NCBI GenBank assembly: GCA_947479915.1
Contig: CANKAU010000005.1
Coordinates: 1 to 64,000, forward strand
Source of the DNA: Chloroflexota bacterium
GTDB lineage: Bacteria > Chloroflexota > Dehalococcoidia > UBA2979
Direction: 5' to 3'
DNA: 64,000 nt
Both the position numbers and the translations under genes were made by a program. Within the stretch, counting starts at the first letter, position 1. Every line of letters begins with the position of its first letter. Positions 23,462-34,178 of this stretch are shown piece by piece. Under the pieces are notes generated by a model, which searched no databases, was not told where the DNA came from, and saw only the letters and a list, made by a program, of their open reading frames with translations.

Positions 23462-23932
23462 TTACTCGGCAGCCGGGGCTTCGGCGGCGGGCGCCTCGGC
23501 AGCAGCGGCCTCGGCCGCGGCAGCCTCCTCCGCAGCCTTGGCGGCGGCGGCAGCGGCTTCCTCGGCAGCCTTCGCAGCAGCCTCGGCCTCAGCCTTGGCG
23601 GCCTCGCGGGCCTCGGCAGCAGCCTTCTCGGCGGCGGCGGCGGCCTCGCGCTCCACGCGGCTCGGCTTGGTCGGCTGCTGGCGCGGGGCGACCGCGATCA
23701 GGCCTTCCTTGTGGAGGATGCGGTGCACGGTGTCGGAGGGCTGCGCGCCCACGCCCAGCCAGTACTTGATGCGCTCCTCGTTCACCACGATCTCGGTCGG
23801 CTCGGAGCGCGGGTTGTAGTGACCCACGATCTCGACGAAGTCGCCGTCACGGCGCGCGTTCTGGTCCGCGACGACGAGGCGGTACGAGGGCTGGTGCTTC
23901 TGGCCGGTGCGGCGCAGGCGGATACGTAGCAA
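23462..23932 (-). CDS. rpsP: Ribosomal protein bS16 with long Ala/Glu-rich tail
   Basis: The first 85 residues are a normal bS16: MLRIRLRRTGQKHQPSYRLV, ARRDGDFVEIVGHYNPRSE and NEERIKYWLGVGAQPSDTV. Residues 95-156 are an added tail made almost only of Ala, Glu and Lys, ending in APAAEAPAAE; it is predicted to be one long charged helix plus a Pro-broken end. bS16 is usually 80-100 residues, so this is a marked extension. The same codon bias as the rest of the gene argues against a frameshift. Second gene of the ffh-rpsP-khpA-rimM block. Confidence 0.96.
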   Translation of the reverse strand: MLRIRLRRTGQKHQPSYRLVVADQNARRDGDFVEIVGHYNPRSEPTEIVVNEERIKYWLGVGAQPSDTVHRILHKEGLIAVAPRQQPTKPSRVEREAAAAAEKAAAEAREAAKAEAEAAAKAAEEAAAAAAKAAEEAAAAEAAAAEAPAAEAPAAE

Positions 23933-24073
23933 GGGAACCTCCGGGGAGCCGTCTTCTGCGGCCGGGCTGAAACCTCACGCCCTTCGGCGTTGTGTACGAA
24001 GTGGTCGCTGGATGGTGGTGGGCGGGTGTCGAGGGCGCGGGCCGTCCGCGCGCAATCCGACCGAACCGTCAGT

Positions 24074-25408
24074 CTACATCCCCAGCATACGCATGATCCC
24101 CCCGGCACCCTTGCCGGAGGTCATCGCTTGCATCAGTTTGCGGGCATCCTTGAACTGATTCAAGAGGCGGTTCACATCTGCGGGGGTTGTCCCTGATCCC
24201 CGGGCGATGCGCCGACGGCGGGATCCGTTCAGGATTTCCGGGTTTCGGCGCTCCTGGAGGGTCATCGAGCGGACGATCGCTTCGCTCTGGCGGAAGAATC
24301 CGTCGTTGAAATCCACCCCGCCGAGTTGCTTTTTGATGCCCGAGGCCCCCGGAAGCATGTCCAGCAGGCCCCCCAGCGGCCCCATGGACTTCACCTGCTC
24401 CATCTGGCCCAGGAAGTCCTCCAGGTCGAACTGGCCGCTCCGCATCCGCTTCGTCATGTCCTCGACGCTGCGGGTGCCCATCGAGGCCTTGGCCTTTTCG
24501 ACGAGGCTGACCACGTCACCCATGCCGAGGACGCGCGAGGCGAAGCGATCCGGGTGGAAGTCCTCAAGCGCTTCGAGGCGCTCGCCGGTGGTGATGAGCT
24601 TGATCGGGAGGCCGGTGACCTCGCGGACGGAGAGGACGGCGCCACCGCGGCTGTCCGAATCCACCTTCGTCACGACGATGCCGGTGCCTTCGATCGCCTC
24701 GTCGAACTCCTTGGCGATCGTCACGGCCTCCTGGCCCGACATCGCGTCGACGACGATCAACACCTCGGTCGGATCCACTTCGTCCGCGAGCGCGGCGAGG
24801 GCATCGGCGGTCGCGTCGTCGAGCGCGACAGCGCCGACGGTGTCCACGATGAAGGCCGTGGCGTTCTGCTTCTTGGCCTCGGCCAGCGCGCGGCGCGCGA
24901 CATCGACCGCGGGCGCTTCCTTTTCCTCGACGTAGCAGGGCACATCGATGGAGCTCGCGAGCACCTGGAGCTGCTCGGAGGCAGCCACGCGCTCGAAGTC
25001 GGTGGAGACGAGCAGCGGGCGGTGCCCGGCGTTCTTCAGGCGCAGCGCGAGGCGGCCGGCCAGCGTGGTCTTGCCGGAGCCCTTGGTGCCGACCACCAGG
25101 ATCTTCACCATGCCGCTGTCGGGCTTGAGCAGCGGCGCATCCTCGCCGCCGAGCGTCGTGACCAGCTCGGCGTGCACGATACCGATGACCTGCTGGCCGG
25201 GGGTGATCGAGTTCAGGACTTCCTGGCCGAGCGCCTTCTCGCGCACGCGGGCGATGAAGTCACGCACCACCTTGAAGTTGACGTCCGCCTCGAGCAGCGC
25301 GATGCGCACCTCGCGCAGCGCCTCGTCGAGTTCCTTCTCGCCGATGCGGCCGCCCGAGCCGAGGCGTCGGAAGGTGTTCTGGAGTCGTTCAGAGAGTGCG
25401 TCGAGCAT
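24074..25408 (-). CDS. ffh: Signal recognition particle protein Ffh with altered GTPase motifs
   Basis: A 444-residue SRP54 homologue: N domain (1-95), G domain (96-300), M domain (about 320-444). SRP RNA-binding residues are normal (RRRRIARGSGTTPADVNRLL) and GLGMGD-type linker VLGMGDVVSLVEKA is present. The GTPase motifs differ from the near-universal forms: P-loop GTKGSGKTT instead of G-L-Q-G-S-G-K-T-T (K109), DFERVAA for D-x-x-R-P-A-A, DTVGA (189-193) for DTAGR, and TKVDSDSRGG for TKxDGxxRGG. The P-loop Lys, D137, R140, D189 and TKxD are kept. Function in co-translational targeting is expected but GTPase control may be changed. Heads the ribosomal block, 141 bases before rpsP. Confidence 0.95.
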   Translation of the reverse strand: MLDALSERLQNTFRRLGSGGRIGEKELDEALREVRIALLEADVNFKVVRDFIARVREKALGQEVLNSITPGQQVIGIVHAELVTTLGGEDAPLLKPDSGMVKILVVGTKGSGKTTLAGRLALRLKNAGHRPLLVSTDFERVAASEQLQVLASSIDVPCYVEEKEAPAVDVARRALAEAKKQNATAFIVDTVGAVALDDATADALAALADEVDPTEVLIVVDAMSGQEAVTIAKEFDEAIEGTGIVVTKVDSDSRGGAVLSVREVTGLPIKLITTGERLEALEDFHPDRFASRVLGMGDVVSLVEKAKASMGTRSVEDMTKRMRSGQFDLEDFLGQMEQVKSMGPLGGLLDMLPGASGIKKQLGGVDFNDGFFRQSEAIVRSMTLQERRNPEILNGSRRRRIARGSGTTPADVNRLLNQFKDARKLMQAMTSGKGAGGIMRMLGM

Positions 25409-25463
25409 GCATCGAGTGTATCGAGGCGGGCGAGCGCTCCGCTAGCGCGGTCCGACAGGGAGA

Positions 25464-25504
25464 TGGCACGGACGCAGGCTCGAGCCGCCGCGACGTCCGT
25501 GCCA
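25464..25504 (-). promoter_or_regulatory. 11-bp inverted repeat in the ffh leader
   Basis: TGGCACGGACG (25464-25474) is exactly inverted at 25494-25504 with a 19-base loop. It lies 56-96 bases upstream of the ffh ATG. It could be an RNA stem-loop or an operator. It does not contain the SRP-RNA core sequence, so it is not the 4.5S RNA gene. Confidence 0.35.
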
Positions 25505-25620
25505 CCCGTACCGGGCGAGGTCGCCCCGCCGCCCGGCATCGAACATAACGTTACACCTCGGAGGCGAGGCTCGCATCGGGGATCTGGCGCGATCCCCCGA
25601 ACCCGGTGCCCGCCCAAGCG

Positions 25621-25646
25621 GAACGCCCCGGTCTCCCGGGGCGTTC
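25621..25646 (-). terminator. Hairpin downstream of gap
   Basis: GAACGCCCCGG, a 4-base loop and the complement form an 11-bp stem 22 bases after the gap stop codon. It starts with GAAC and ends with GTTC as in the other terminators here, again without a T-run. On the minus strand it separates gap from the ffh leader. Confidence 0.6.
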
Positions 25647-25668
25647 GAGGTGCTTCGACGGGCGGCGG

Positions 25669-26682
25669 CTACTCGAGGCCGCGCTCCGCCATCATCGCGA
25701 CGACGTCCGTCAGGCGGCAGGAGTAGCCCCATTCGTTGTCGTACCAGGAGATGGTCTTTGCCATGCCACCCTCGAGGATCGCGGTGGAGGCGGCGTCGTG
25801 GATCGCGGAGCCGGGGTGGCCCTTGAAGTCCATCGAGACCAGCTCGTCCTTCTCGTAGTAGAGGAAGTTCTTGAGCGGTCCGCTGGCTGCGGCCATGTAG
25901 GCCTCGTTGATCGCGCCCACGGAGGGCTTGTCGCGCAGCGTGGTGACGAGGTCCAGCAGCGACACGGTCGGCGTGGGCACGCGGAACGCGATGCCATCGA
26001 ACTTGCCGGCGAGCTCCGGGATGATCCCGGCGACGGCGTCCGAGGCGCCCGAGGACGTCGGCACGATGTTCAGGGCGGCAGCGCGGGCGCGGCGGAGATC
26101 CTTGTGCGTGCCGTCCACGAGGTTCTGGTCGCCGGTGTACGAGTGGATGGTCGACATGAAGCCGCGCTCTACGCCGAAGGCGTCGTGCAGCACCTTGATC
26201 GCGAGCACCACGCAGTTGGTGGTGCAGGAGCCGGCGGAGATCACCCTGTGCGACTTCGCGTCGTACTGCTGGTCGTTCGCGCCCATGATCACGGTCCAGT
26301 CCACGCTCTTGCCGGGCGCGGAGATGACGACCTTCTTCACGGAGTCGCGGATGTGCGCGCCAGCCGACTTGCCGTCGCGGAACTCGCCCGTGCATTCGAG
26401 GACCACGTCCACGTCCGCGTCGCCCCACGGGATCTCGCCGGGGTTGCTGGCGTTGAAGACGGCAACCTCGTGCTTGCCGACCTTGAAGGAGTCGGTGCCG
26501 TCGATGATCTCGGCGGGGAAGCGGCCGTAGTCAGAGTCATAGCGGAGCAGGTGCGTTCGAAGGGCGACCGGGCCGCGGTTGATCGCGACGATCTCGAAGT
26601 CGTCCTGGCGGTTCTCGAACCATGCGCGGAAGGCCTGGCGTCCGGTCCGACCGAACCCGTTGATGCCGACTCGCAACGTCAT
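25669..26682 (-). CDS. gap: Type I glyceraldehyde-3-phosphate dehydrogenase
   Basis: A 337-residue GAPDH. The NAD fold is GINGFGRTGRQAFRAW, the catalytic Cys is C153 in AGSCTTNCVVLA with the His partner in STIHSYTGDQ, and the C-terminus has SWYDNEWGYSCRLTD. At the end of strand 2 the usual I-N-D-L is I-N-R-G (N35, R36): the acidic residue that grips the adenosine ribose of NAD is replaced by Arg. This suggests NADP use or dual specificity (inference). The following region is also one residue short. No pgk adjoins it; it lies downstream of eno and an unknown gene on the same strand. Confidence 0.95.
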   Translation of the reverse strand: MTLRVGINGFGRTGRQAFRAWFENRQDDFEIVAINRGPVALRTHLLRYDSDYGRFPAEIIDGTDSFKVGKHEVAVFNASNPGEIPWGDADVDVVLECTGEFRDGKSAGAHIRDSVKKVVISAPGKSVDWTVIMGANDQQYDAKSHRVISAGSCTTNCVVLAIKVLHDAFGVERGFMSTIHSYTGDQNLVDGTHKDLRRARAAALNIVPTSSGASDAVAGIIPELAGKFDGIAFRVPTPTVSLLDLVTTLRDKPSVGAINEAYMAAASGPLKNFLYYEKDELVSMDFKGHPGSAIHDAASTAILEGGMAKTISWYDNEWGYSCRLTDVVAMMAERGLE

Positions 26683-26864
26683 GTCGTGACTCCCCGGTCT
26701 GTTGCCGCACCGTTCGCGGTGGGCTGGCGTGACGTGTCCCCTCGCGCCCCGCAGGGGAGGGGGAGCGCGGTGGCCATTCTACCCAACACTGCCCTTAGCG
26801 GCGTGCGAGCCCATCCGCCGAGGGCTCACGAAACCCTCTCAGCCGCACCCGTGCCCAGCCGGAG

Positions 26865-29107
<2,243 letters not shown>

Positions 29108-29302
29108 TCACAGGATCGCAAGGCGCGGCGTGGGGCACAACAAGACGAGGTTGCGGGCCGGCGGGCGGCTCCACTTCAGACGCCCCCGGCGCTGCCGATG
29201 ATCCCGCTGTACCCGAATGCTCCGTGACCTGACCTCGACAGTCGTTCGAGGGGGGCGGATCGCGCCCGGTGACGCGCGGGGTGTTCTGACGCGCGAGTAG
29301 AC

Positions 29303-30616
29303 GTGCCCCCCATCGGTCTCCCCCAGTCTGTCGACCTCGCAGCGCTGGTCCTCCCGGCCGGCCGGCTGGCTGCGCTCGCGCTGCTCAACAGTCCAGAGGT
29401 GCGGGTTTCGGCGCTTGCGAGCCTCGTGCGCTCCGATCCCGGCCTGGCGATGATCCTGATGCGCGCCGCGAACTCGGCTGAGTCATCCTCACGTCGTCGC
29501 GTGCTCGATCCGGGCGATGCCGTGGTGCGCGTCGGACTGAACCAGACGAAGCGGCTCGTGGCCGCTGCGGTGGTCGGTGGCGCGCTCTCGCCGCTCAAAG
29601 GTTGCGGCCTCGACCTGGGCGCCTTCTGGTCGTACTCGCTGGCCTCCGCGATCGCGACCGAGGACGAAGCGGACAGCGGGGCGCTCCGTGCCGGGGCGTT
29701 CTCCGCCGGGCTCCTCCACGACCTCGGGCGGCTGGCGCTCGCTGCCTCCGCTCCCAGCGCCTACGCGCGCCTCGCGGCGAAGCATCACAGCGACCAGGTG
29801 ATCCTCGGTGCGGAGCGGCTCATGTTCGGCGAGCACCACGCCGATGCCAGTGGGCGGCTGCTGGCGAGCATCGGTCTGCCCGGTGACCTCGTGGACATGG
29901 TCGCGCACCACCACGGCGTGCCCGGACGCGAGGCGGACACGCCGCTCACGCGCGCACGTCGGCTCGTCGCCGCGGCCGGGTTCTCCGATGGCCTTCCGTT
30001 GCACCTCGAGATGCGGCCAGTGGACGAGGCCGACCTCAGACGCGCTTCGTCGTTGCTCGATCACGTCGAGTGGTACCGGTCGGCACTCCACAGCTCCGAC
30101 CACCTCGGTCGGATCGAGGCCGCGCCGTCACATGAGTTCGCGGGTGGGGGCGACGCTGCTCCGGCGGACGCGCGATCCCGACGGCACGGCGCCTCGGTCA
30201 ATCGTCGTGCGGTCTTCCGTGCGCTGGCTCTCGCGCAGGCGTCGCTCTACACGATCGTTGGCGACCGCCTCGCCGCTGCCTACAGCGGCACGATCCGCGA
30301 CGTGAGCCTGGAGGGCGCGGGGGTGACGCTGTCGACCTCGAGGCTGTTCCCCGGCGACCGTGTGGCGGTCGGATTCGCGCTGGACGGGGAGCAGTACTGG
30401 CTGCGGTCGGAGGTGCGCTGGATCCACTCCGCGCAGCACGACGGTGGGCAGGAGCTGGGCGTGTCGTTCGAGCCGCTCTCGCTGGCGGATCAGAAGCGGC
30501 TGTGGGCCCAGATCTCGGAGGCAGAGCGGACGCACCGGCCGATTGGTCCCGCGGACATCCCGCTCACGGCCGAGGTCCGGCGTGCACGCAGTGCGCGCAT
30601 CGGTGCCGCGCTCTAG
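29303..30616 (+). CDS. HDOD-PilZ signalling protein
   Basis: A 437-residue two-domain cytoplasmic protein. Residues 1-250 form an HDOD domain (SVDLAALVLPAGRLAALALL, SDPGLAMILMRAANSA, HD pair H139-D140 in GLLHDLGRLAL, and MVAHHHGVPG). Residues 300-425 form a PilZ domain with both c-di-GMP motifs intact: RAVFR at 302-306 (RxxxR) and DVSLEG at 333-338 (DxSxxG). It probably binds c-di-GMP and changes an HDOD-dependent interaction. The start is GTG with a weak site. Divergent from eno and convergent with xerD. Confidence 0.85.
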   Translation: MPPIGLPQSVDLAALVLPAGRLAALALLNSPEVRVSALASLVRSDPGLAMILMRAANSAESSSRRRVLDPGDAVVRVGLNQTKRLVAAAVVGGALSPLKGCGLDLGAFWSYSLASAIATEDEADSGALRAGAFSAGLLHDLGRLALAASAPSAYARLAAKHHSDQVILGAERLMFGEHHADASGRLLASIGLPGDLVDMVAHHHGVPGREADTPLTRARRLVAAAGFSDGLPLHLEMRPVDEADLRRASSLLDHVEWYRSALHSSDHLGRIEAAPSHEFAGGGDAAPADARSRRHGASVNRRAVFRALALAQASLYTIVGDRLAAAYSGTIRDVSLEGAGVTLSTSRLFPGDRVAVGFALDGEQYWLRSEVRWIHSAQHDGGQELGVSFEPLSLADQKRLWAQISEAERTHRPIGPADIPLTAEVRRARSARIGAAL

Positions 30617-30634
30617 CGAGGTCGTGGCACGCGT

Positions 30635-31543
30635 TCAGCGCGCGCGCGGGTGGACGTTCTCGTACACCTCGCGGAGGTGCTCGTCGGCGAGCTGGGTGTA
30701 GACCTGCGTCGTGCTGACGTTCGCGTGGCCCAGCAGCTCCTGCACGTCCCGCACGGAGGCGCCGCCGCGCAGCAGGTGCGTGGCGAAAGAGTGACGCAGC
30801 GTGTGCGGGGTCACGTGGCCAGTGATGTCTGCGCTCTTCGCGTAGCCCTTCAGGATCAGCCAGAAGCCCTGCCGCGTGAGGCGCTCGCCTCGACGGTTCA
30901 CGAAGAGCGCCGTCTGCGGGCGGTTCTTCAGCAGCGCCGGGCGCGCCTCGTCGAGGTACGAGTCGAGCGCGCCGATCGCGCGGTGCGCGACGGGCAGGGT
31001 GCGCTCCTTGGAGCCCTTGCCCAGGCAGCGCACCCAAGCGGGCAGCGGGTCGATGTGCAGGCTGCCCATGTTCAGCGACACGAGCTCGGTGACGCGCATG
31101 CCGGTGGCGTACATCAGCTCCAGCATCGCCGCGTCACGTACGGCCTCCGCGGAGTCGAACTTCTTCGGCTCTGCGAGCAGGGCGTCGACCTCGTCGGTGG
31201 TCATCGGCTTCGGCACGGGCTTGGGGGCGCGCGGCGAGTCGATCTGCGCGGTGGGGTTGGTGGTGATGTCACCGTGGTCGAGGAGGAACGCGCAGAACGA
31301 CTTCACCGCGGCGACCTTGCGGGCCACCGTGGCCTTCGCGTAGGAGCGCTGGTTGAGGTCCGCGATGAACCCGATCACCACGTCGCGGTTGATCGCCTTC
31401 GGGGAGACGCCGCCCTCGCCGGTCGCGCCGACGACGAACTTGGCGAATCCCGTCAGGTCGTTGCGATACGCATCCGTCGTGTTCTTCGAGGATCCGCGCT
31501 CGGCAGACAGGTAGTGCAGAAAGTCGTCGACTCGCTCTTGCAC
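30635..31543 (-). CDS. xerD: Tyrosine recombinase XerD/XerC
   Basis: A 302-residue chromosome-dimer-resolution recombinase. N-terminal SAM-like domain (1-105) with QERVDDFLHYLSAERGSSKNT, catalytic domain with R150 (TGMRVTELVSL), K176/K179 (GKGSKERTLP), H247 and R250 (HTLRHSFATHLL), H273 (LGHANVSTTQ) and Y282 (VYTQLADEHL). The GKGSKER and length near 300 set it apart from the phage-type integrase at 18237. XerC versus XerD cannot be decided. ATG start. It lies convergent with the HDOD-PilZ gene; 237 bases without recognisable features separate it from uvrC. Confidence 0.92.
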   Translation of the reverse strand: MQERVDDFLHYLSAERGSSKNTTDAYRNDLTGFAKFVVGATGEGGVSPKAINRDVVIGFIADLNQRSYAKATVARKVAAVKSFCAFLLDHGDITTNPTAQIDSPRAPKPVPKPMTTDEVDALLAEPKKFDSAEAVRDAAMLELMYATGMRVTELVSLNMGSLHIDPLPAWVRCLGKGSKERTLPVAHRAIGALDSYLDEARPALLKNRPQTALFVNRRGERLTRQGFWLILKGYAKSADITGHVTPHTLRHSFATHLLRGGASVRDVQELLGHANVSTTQVYTQLADEHLREVYENVHPRAR

Positions 31544-31780
31544 CGACGAACCTCGCTCGATCCGGCCGCGCGATCACAAGGATCGCGTCTCACAGTCGAG
31601 GCGAGCAGTCGCCCCGACAGCCTTCGATGTCGGATGGAGCGTGTTGCCCCCCGCCGGTGGTCATGTATACCGGGTGCGGATGGTGCTGTCTACATAACCG
31701 CGTGATGCGCGACGGTTGAGATCGGGTGATGGGCCGCGTTCAGACTCGGATTCGCGTTCAAGCGGGCGAGGTGACACGGA

Positions 31781-33727
31781 CTACAGCGAGCGCTTCAGCG
31801 TCTCCGCAAGCCGCTGCGTGAACCCGACCGTCGAGGCGATCTCGCTCACGTCCGCCTCGCGGATTGCCTTCACCGATCCGAACTTGCGGATCAGCGCCTT
31901 CTTCCGCTTCGGTCCGATCCCGGGGATCGAATCGAGGATGGACTGCGTCGCGGCCTTGCCGCGCAGGTTGCGGTGGTACGTGATCGCGAAGCGGTGCGCC
32001 TCGTCGCGGATGCGCTGCACGAGGTAGAGCGCCTCGGACTGTCGAGGCAGCACGATCGACTCGGAGACGTCCGCGACGAAGATCTCCTCCTCGCGCTTGG
32101 CGAGGCCGCATACCGGCACATCGCGCAGGTCGAGGTTGCGCATGACGTCCAACACCGCGCCGAGCTGCCCCTTGCCGCCGTCGATGATCACGAGGTCGGG
32201 CACCTCGTCCCACGGGGAGAGATCCTCCGGCTCGGCGGCCTCGATCGGCGCGTCCACCTCGGGGTCGGCCGGCGCGTCCACGAGGGCGACGGTGCCGCTG
32301 GTTTCGTCCGTCACCTCGGCGGCCGGGGTGAGGCCACGCTCGGCGCGGCGGCGCTCGGCGATGCGTTTGAAGCGACGCGTGAGCACCTCGTGCATCGAGG
32401 CGAAGTCGTTCTGGCCCTCGACGGTCTTGATGCGGAAGCGGCGGTACTGGCTGGTCGCCGGGTGGCCGTCGCGGAACACCACCATCGAGGCGACCGTGTT
32501 CGTGCCCTGGATCGTCGAGATGTCGTAGCACTCGATGCGGTTCGGGCGGCCGGGGAGATCGAGCTCCTCCTGCAACATGGAGAGTGCGGCCTCGGTCTTG
32601 TCGCGGTCGGCGACCCAGCGCACATGGTGCATGCGCAGCGCCTCGCGCGCGTTGTCCTCCGCGCTGGTGACCAGTGCGCGGCGCTCTCCGCGCACCGGCA
32701 CCGCGAGCTCCACGGAGCGTCCACGCTGCTCGCGCAGCATCGCCTCGATCTGCTCGCGATCCGTCGGCTCCTGCGACAGCAGCAGCGCGCGGGGAACGTA
32801 GGTCGCCGACTCGTAGAACTGCGCGAGGAACGCGCTCAGGATCTCGGCGTCGCTGGCATCGCGCGTGCCTTCGAGCATGAACGAGTCCGTGTCCGCGACC
32901 ACGGTGCCGCGGACAAAGAAGACCTGCACGCAGGCCTCGTCGTCCTGTCGCGCCAGCCCGAACACATCGGCGTCGAGGGGCGTCGTCGTTGCCATCTGCT
33001 GGCGCTCGGTGACGCGACGGATCGCCTCGGCCTGATCGCGCAGGCGCGCGGCGCGCTCGAAGTCGAGGGCGTCCGAGGCGCGCTCCATCTCCGCGACGAC
33101 GTGACGGCGCACCTCGTCCGAGCGGCCTTCGAGGAACAGGATCGTCTCGTTGATGACCTCCGCGTACTCCTGGGGCGTGCAGTACGCGGTGCACGGCGCG
33201 ATGCACCGCTTGATGTAGTAGTCGAGGCAGGGACGGGGGTCGGTGCCGGTGATCTCCTTCGTGCAGGAGCGCCACGGGAAGAGCTTCTTCACGACGTCCA
33301 GCGTGCGCCGCACCGATCCGGCGGAAGCGTACGGCCCGAAGTAGCGCGCGCCGTCGTTCTCCACGCGGCGCGTGATCGTGACCCGCGGCCACGGGTGCTG
33401 CACGTCGACCTTCAGGTACGGGTAATGCTTGTCGTCCTTCAGCCGGACGTTGTAGATGGGCTGGTGACGCTTCACGAGCGTCGCCTCGAGGTGGAGCGCT
33501 TCCGCCTCGTTCCTCGTCACGACGTGCTCGATGACCCGCACCACCTCGGCGAGCGCACGCACCTTCGGTTCGAGGCTGCGGGAGGAGCCGAAGTACGAGC
33601 GGACGCGATCGCGCAGGCGGGTCGCCTTGCCGATGTAGATCACGTCGCCGCGGGCGTCTCGCATGATGTAGACGCCCGGCCGCTCCGGGAGCGAGTGGAC
33701 CTGGTGCAGGACGGATTCGTCGGTCAC
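31781..33727 (-). CDS. uvrC: Excinuclease ABC subunit C
   Basis: A 648-residue nuclease making both incisions in nucleotide excision repair. GIY-YIG domain at the N-terminus (GVYIMRDARGDVIYIGKATR), UVR motif near 200 (DFERAARLRDQAEAIRR), the RNase H-like C-terminal endonuclease (ECYDISTIQGTNTVASMVVF, then IIDGGKGQLGAVLDVM), and helix-hairpin-helix repeats (SIPGIGPKRKKALIRKFGSV). An acidic Pro/Glu/Asp insertion of about 45 residues (around TPAAEVTDETSGTV) interrupts the endonuclease before PDLVIIDGG. The GTG at 33727 gives the usual N-terminus. It lies just downstream of a tRNA cluster read the same way. Confidence 0.96.
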   Translation of the reverse strand: MTDESVLHQVHSLPERPGVYIMRDARGDVIYIGKATRLRDRVRSYFGSSRSLEPKVRALAEVVRVIEHVVTRNEAEALHLEATLVKRHQPIYNVRLKDDKHYPYLKVDVQHPWPRVTITRRVENDGARYFGPYASAGSVRRTLDVVKKLFPWRSCTKEITGTDPRPCLDYYIKRCIAPCTAYCTPQEYAEVINETILFLEGRSDEVRRHVVAEMERASDALDFERAARLRDQAEAIRRVTERQQMATTTPLDADVFGLARQDDEACVQVFFVRGTVVADTDSFMLEGTRDASDAEILSAFLAQFYESATYVPRALLLSQEPTDREQIEAMLREQRGRSVELAVPVRGERRALVTSAEDNAREALRMHHVRWVADRDKTEAALSMLQEELDLPGRPNRIECYDISTIQGTNTVASMVVFRDGHPATSQYRRFRIKTVEGQNDFASMHEVLTRRFKRIAERRRAERGLTPAAEVTDETSGTVALVDAPADPEVDAPIEAAEPEDLSPWDEVPDLVIIDGGKGQLGAVLDVMRNLDLRDVPVCGLAKREEEIFVADVSESIVLPRQSEALYLVQRIRDEAHRFAITYHRNLRGKAATQSILDSIPGIGPKRKKALIRKFGSVKAIREADVSEIASTVGFTQRLAETLKRSL

Positions 33728-33878
33728 GTGTCTATCGTACCGCCGCCCGATCGGGGGATTCGGGACGCGCGGCTGGCACATGCCGGACGAGCCGAGGCGC
33801 CCTGAGGGCGCGGCGGCGGACCGAGGCGGAGGCGGCTCTCAGGTCAGGTGACGGACGGTGGGTTGGTTCGAGGTGAAA

Positions 33879-33954
33879 TGGTGCGCCCGGCAAGATTCGA
33901 ACTTGCGGCCTCTGCCTCCGCAGGGCAGCGCTCTATCCCCTGAGCTACGAGCGC
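33879..33954 (-). tRNA. tRNA-Arg (anticodon GCG)
   Basis: Regular cloverleaf with encoded CCA. Acceptor GCGCTCG/CGGGCGC, anticodon arm CTGCC-CTGCGGA-GGCAG giving GCG (reads CGC). The D-loop AGGGGATA keeps the A20 typical of arginine tRNAs. Most bacteria use ACG here, deaminated to inosine, so GCG is uncommon. Third tRNA of a Val-Leu-Arg operon. Confidence 0.92.
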
Positions 33955-33986
33955 ACGACCTCGAACGAAACAACCACGACGGAAGA

Positions 33987-34073
<87 letters not shown>

Positions 34074-34101
34074 ACGGGTTCCCGTCGCTGGCTCGCTTCG
34101 C

Positions 34102-34178
34102 TGGTGGGCGGTACTGGACTCGAACCAGTGACCTCTCGCGTGTGAAGCGAGCGCTCGTACCAACTGAGCTAACCGCCC
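34102..34178 (-). tRNA. tRNA-Val (anticodon CAC)
   Basis: Regular 77-base cloverleaf with encoded CCA. Acceptor GGGCGGT/ACCGCCC; anticodon arm CTCGC-TTCACAC-GCGAG gives CAC, reading GTG. First of three tRNAs read toward uvrC; spacers are 28 and 32 bases. Confidence 0.95.

Noticed and set aside
25409-25668. SRP RNA (4.5S) gene beside ffh
   Set aside because: The core GGTCAGGTCCGGAAGGAAGC-like sequence is not present on either strand.
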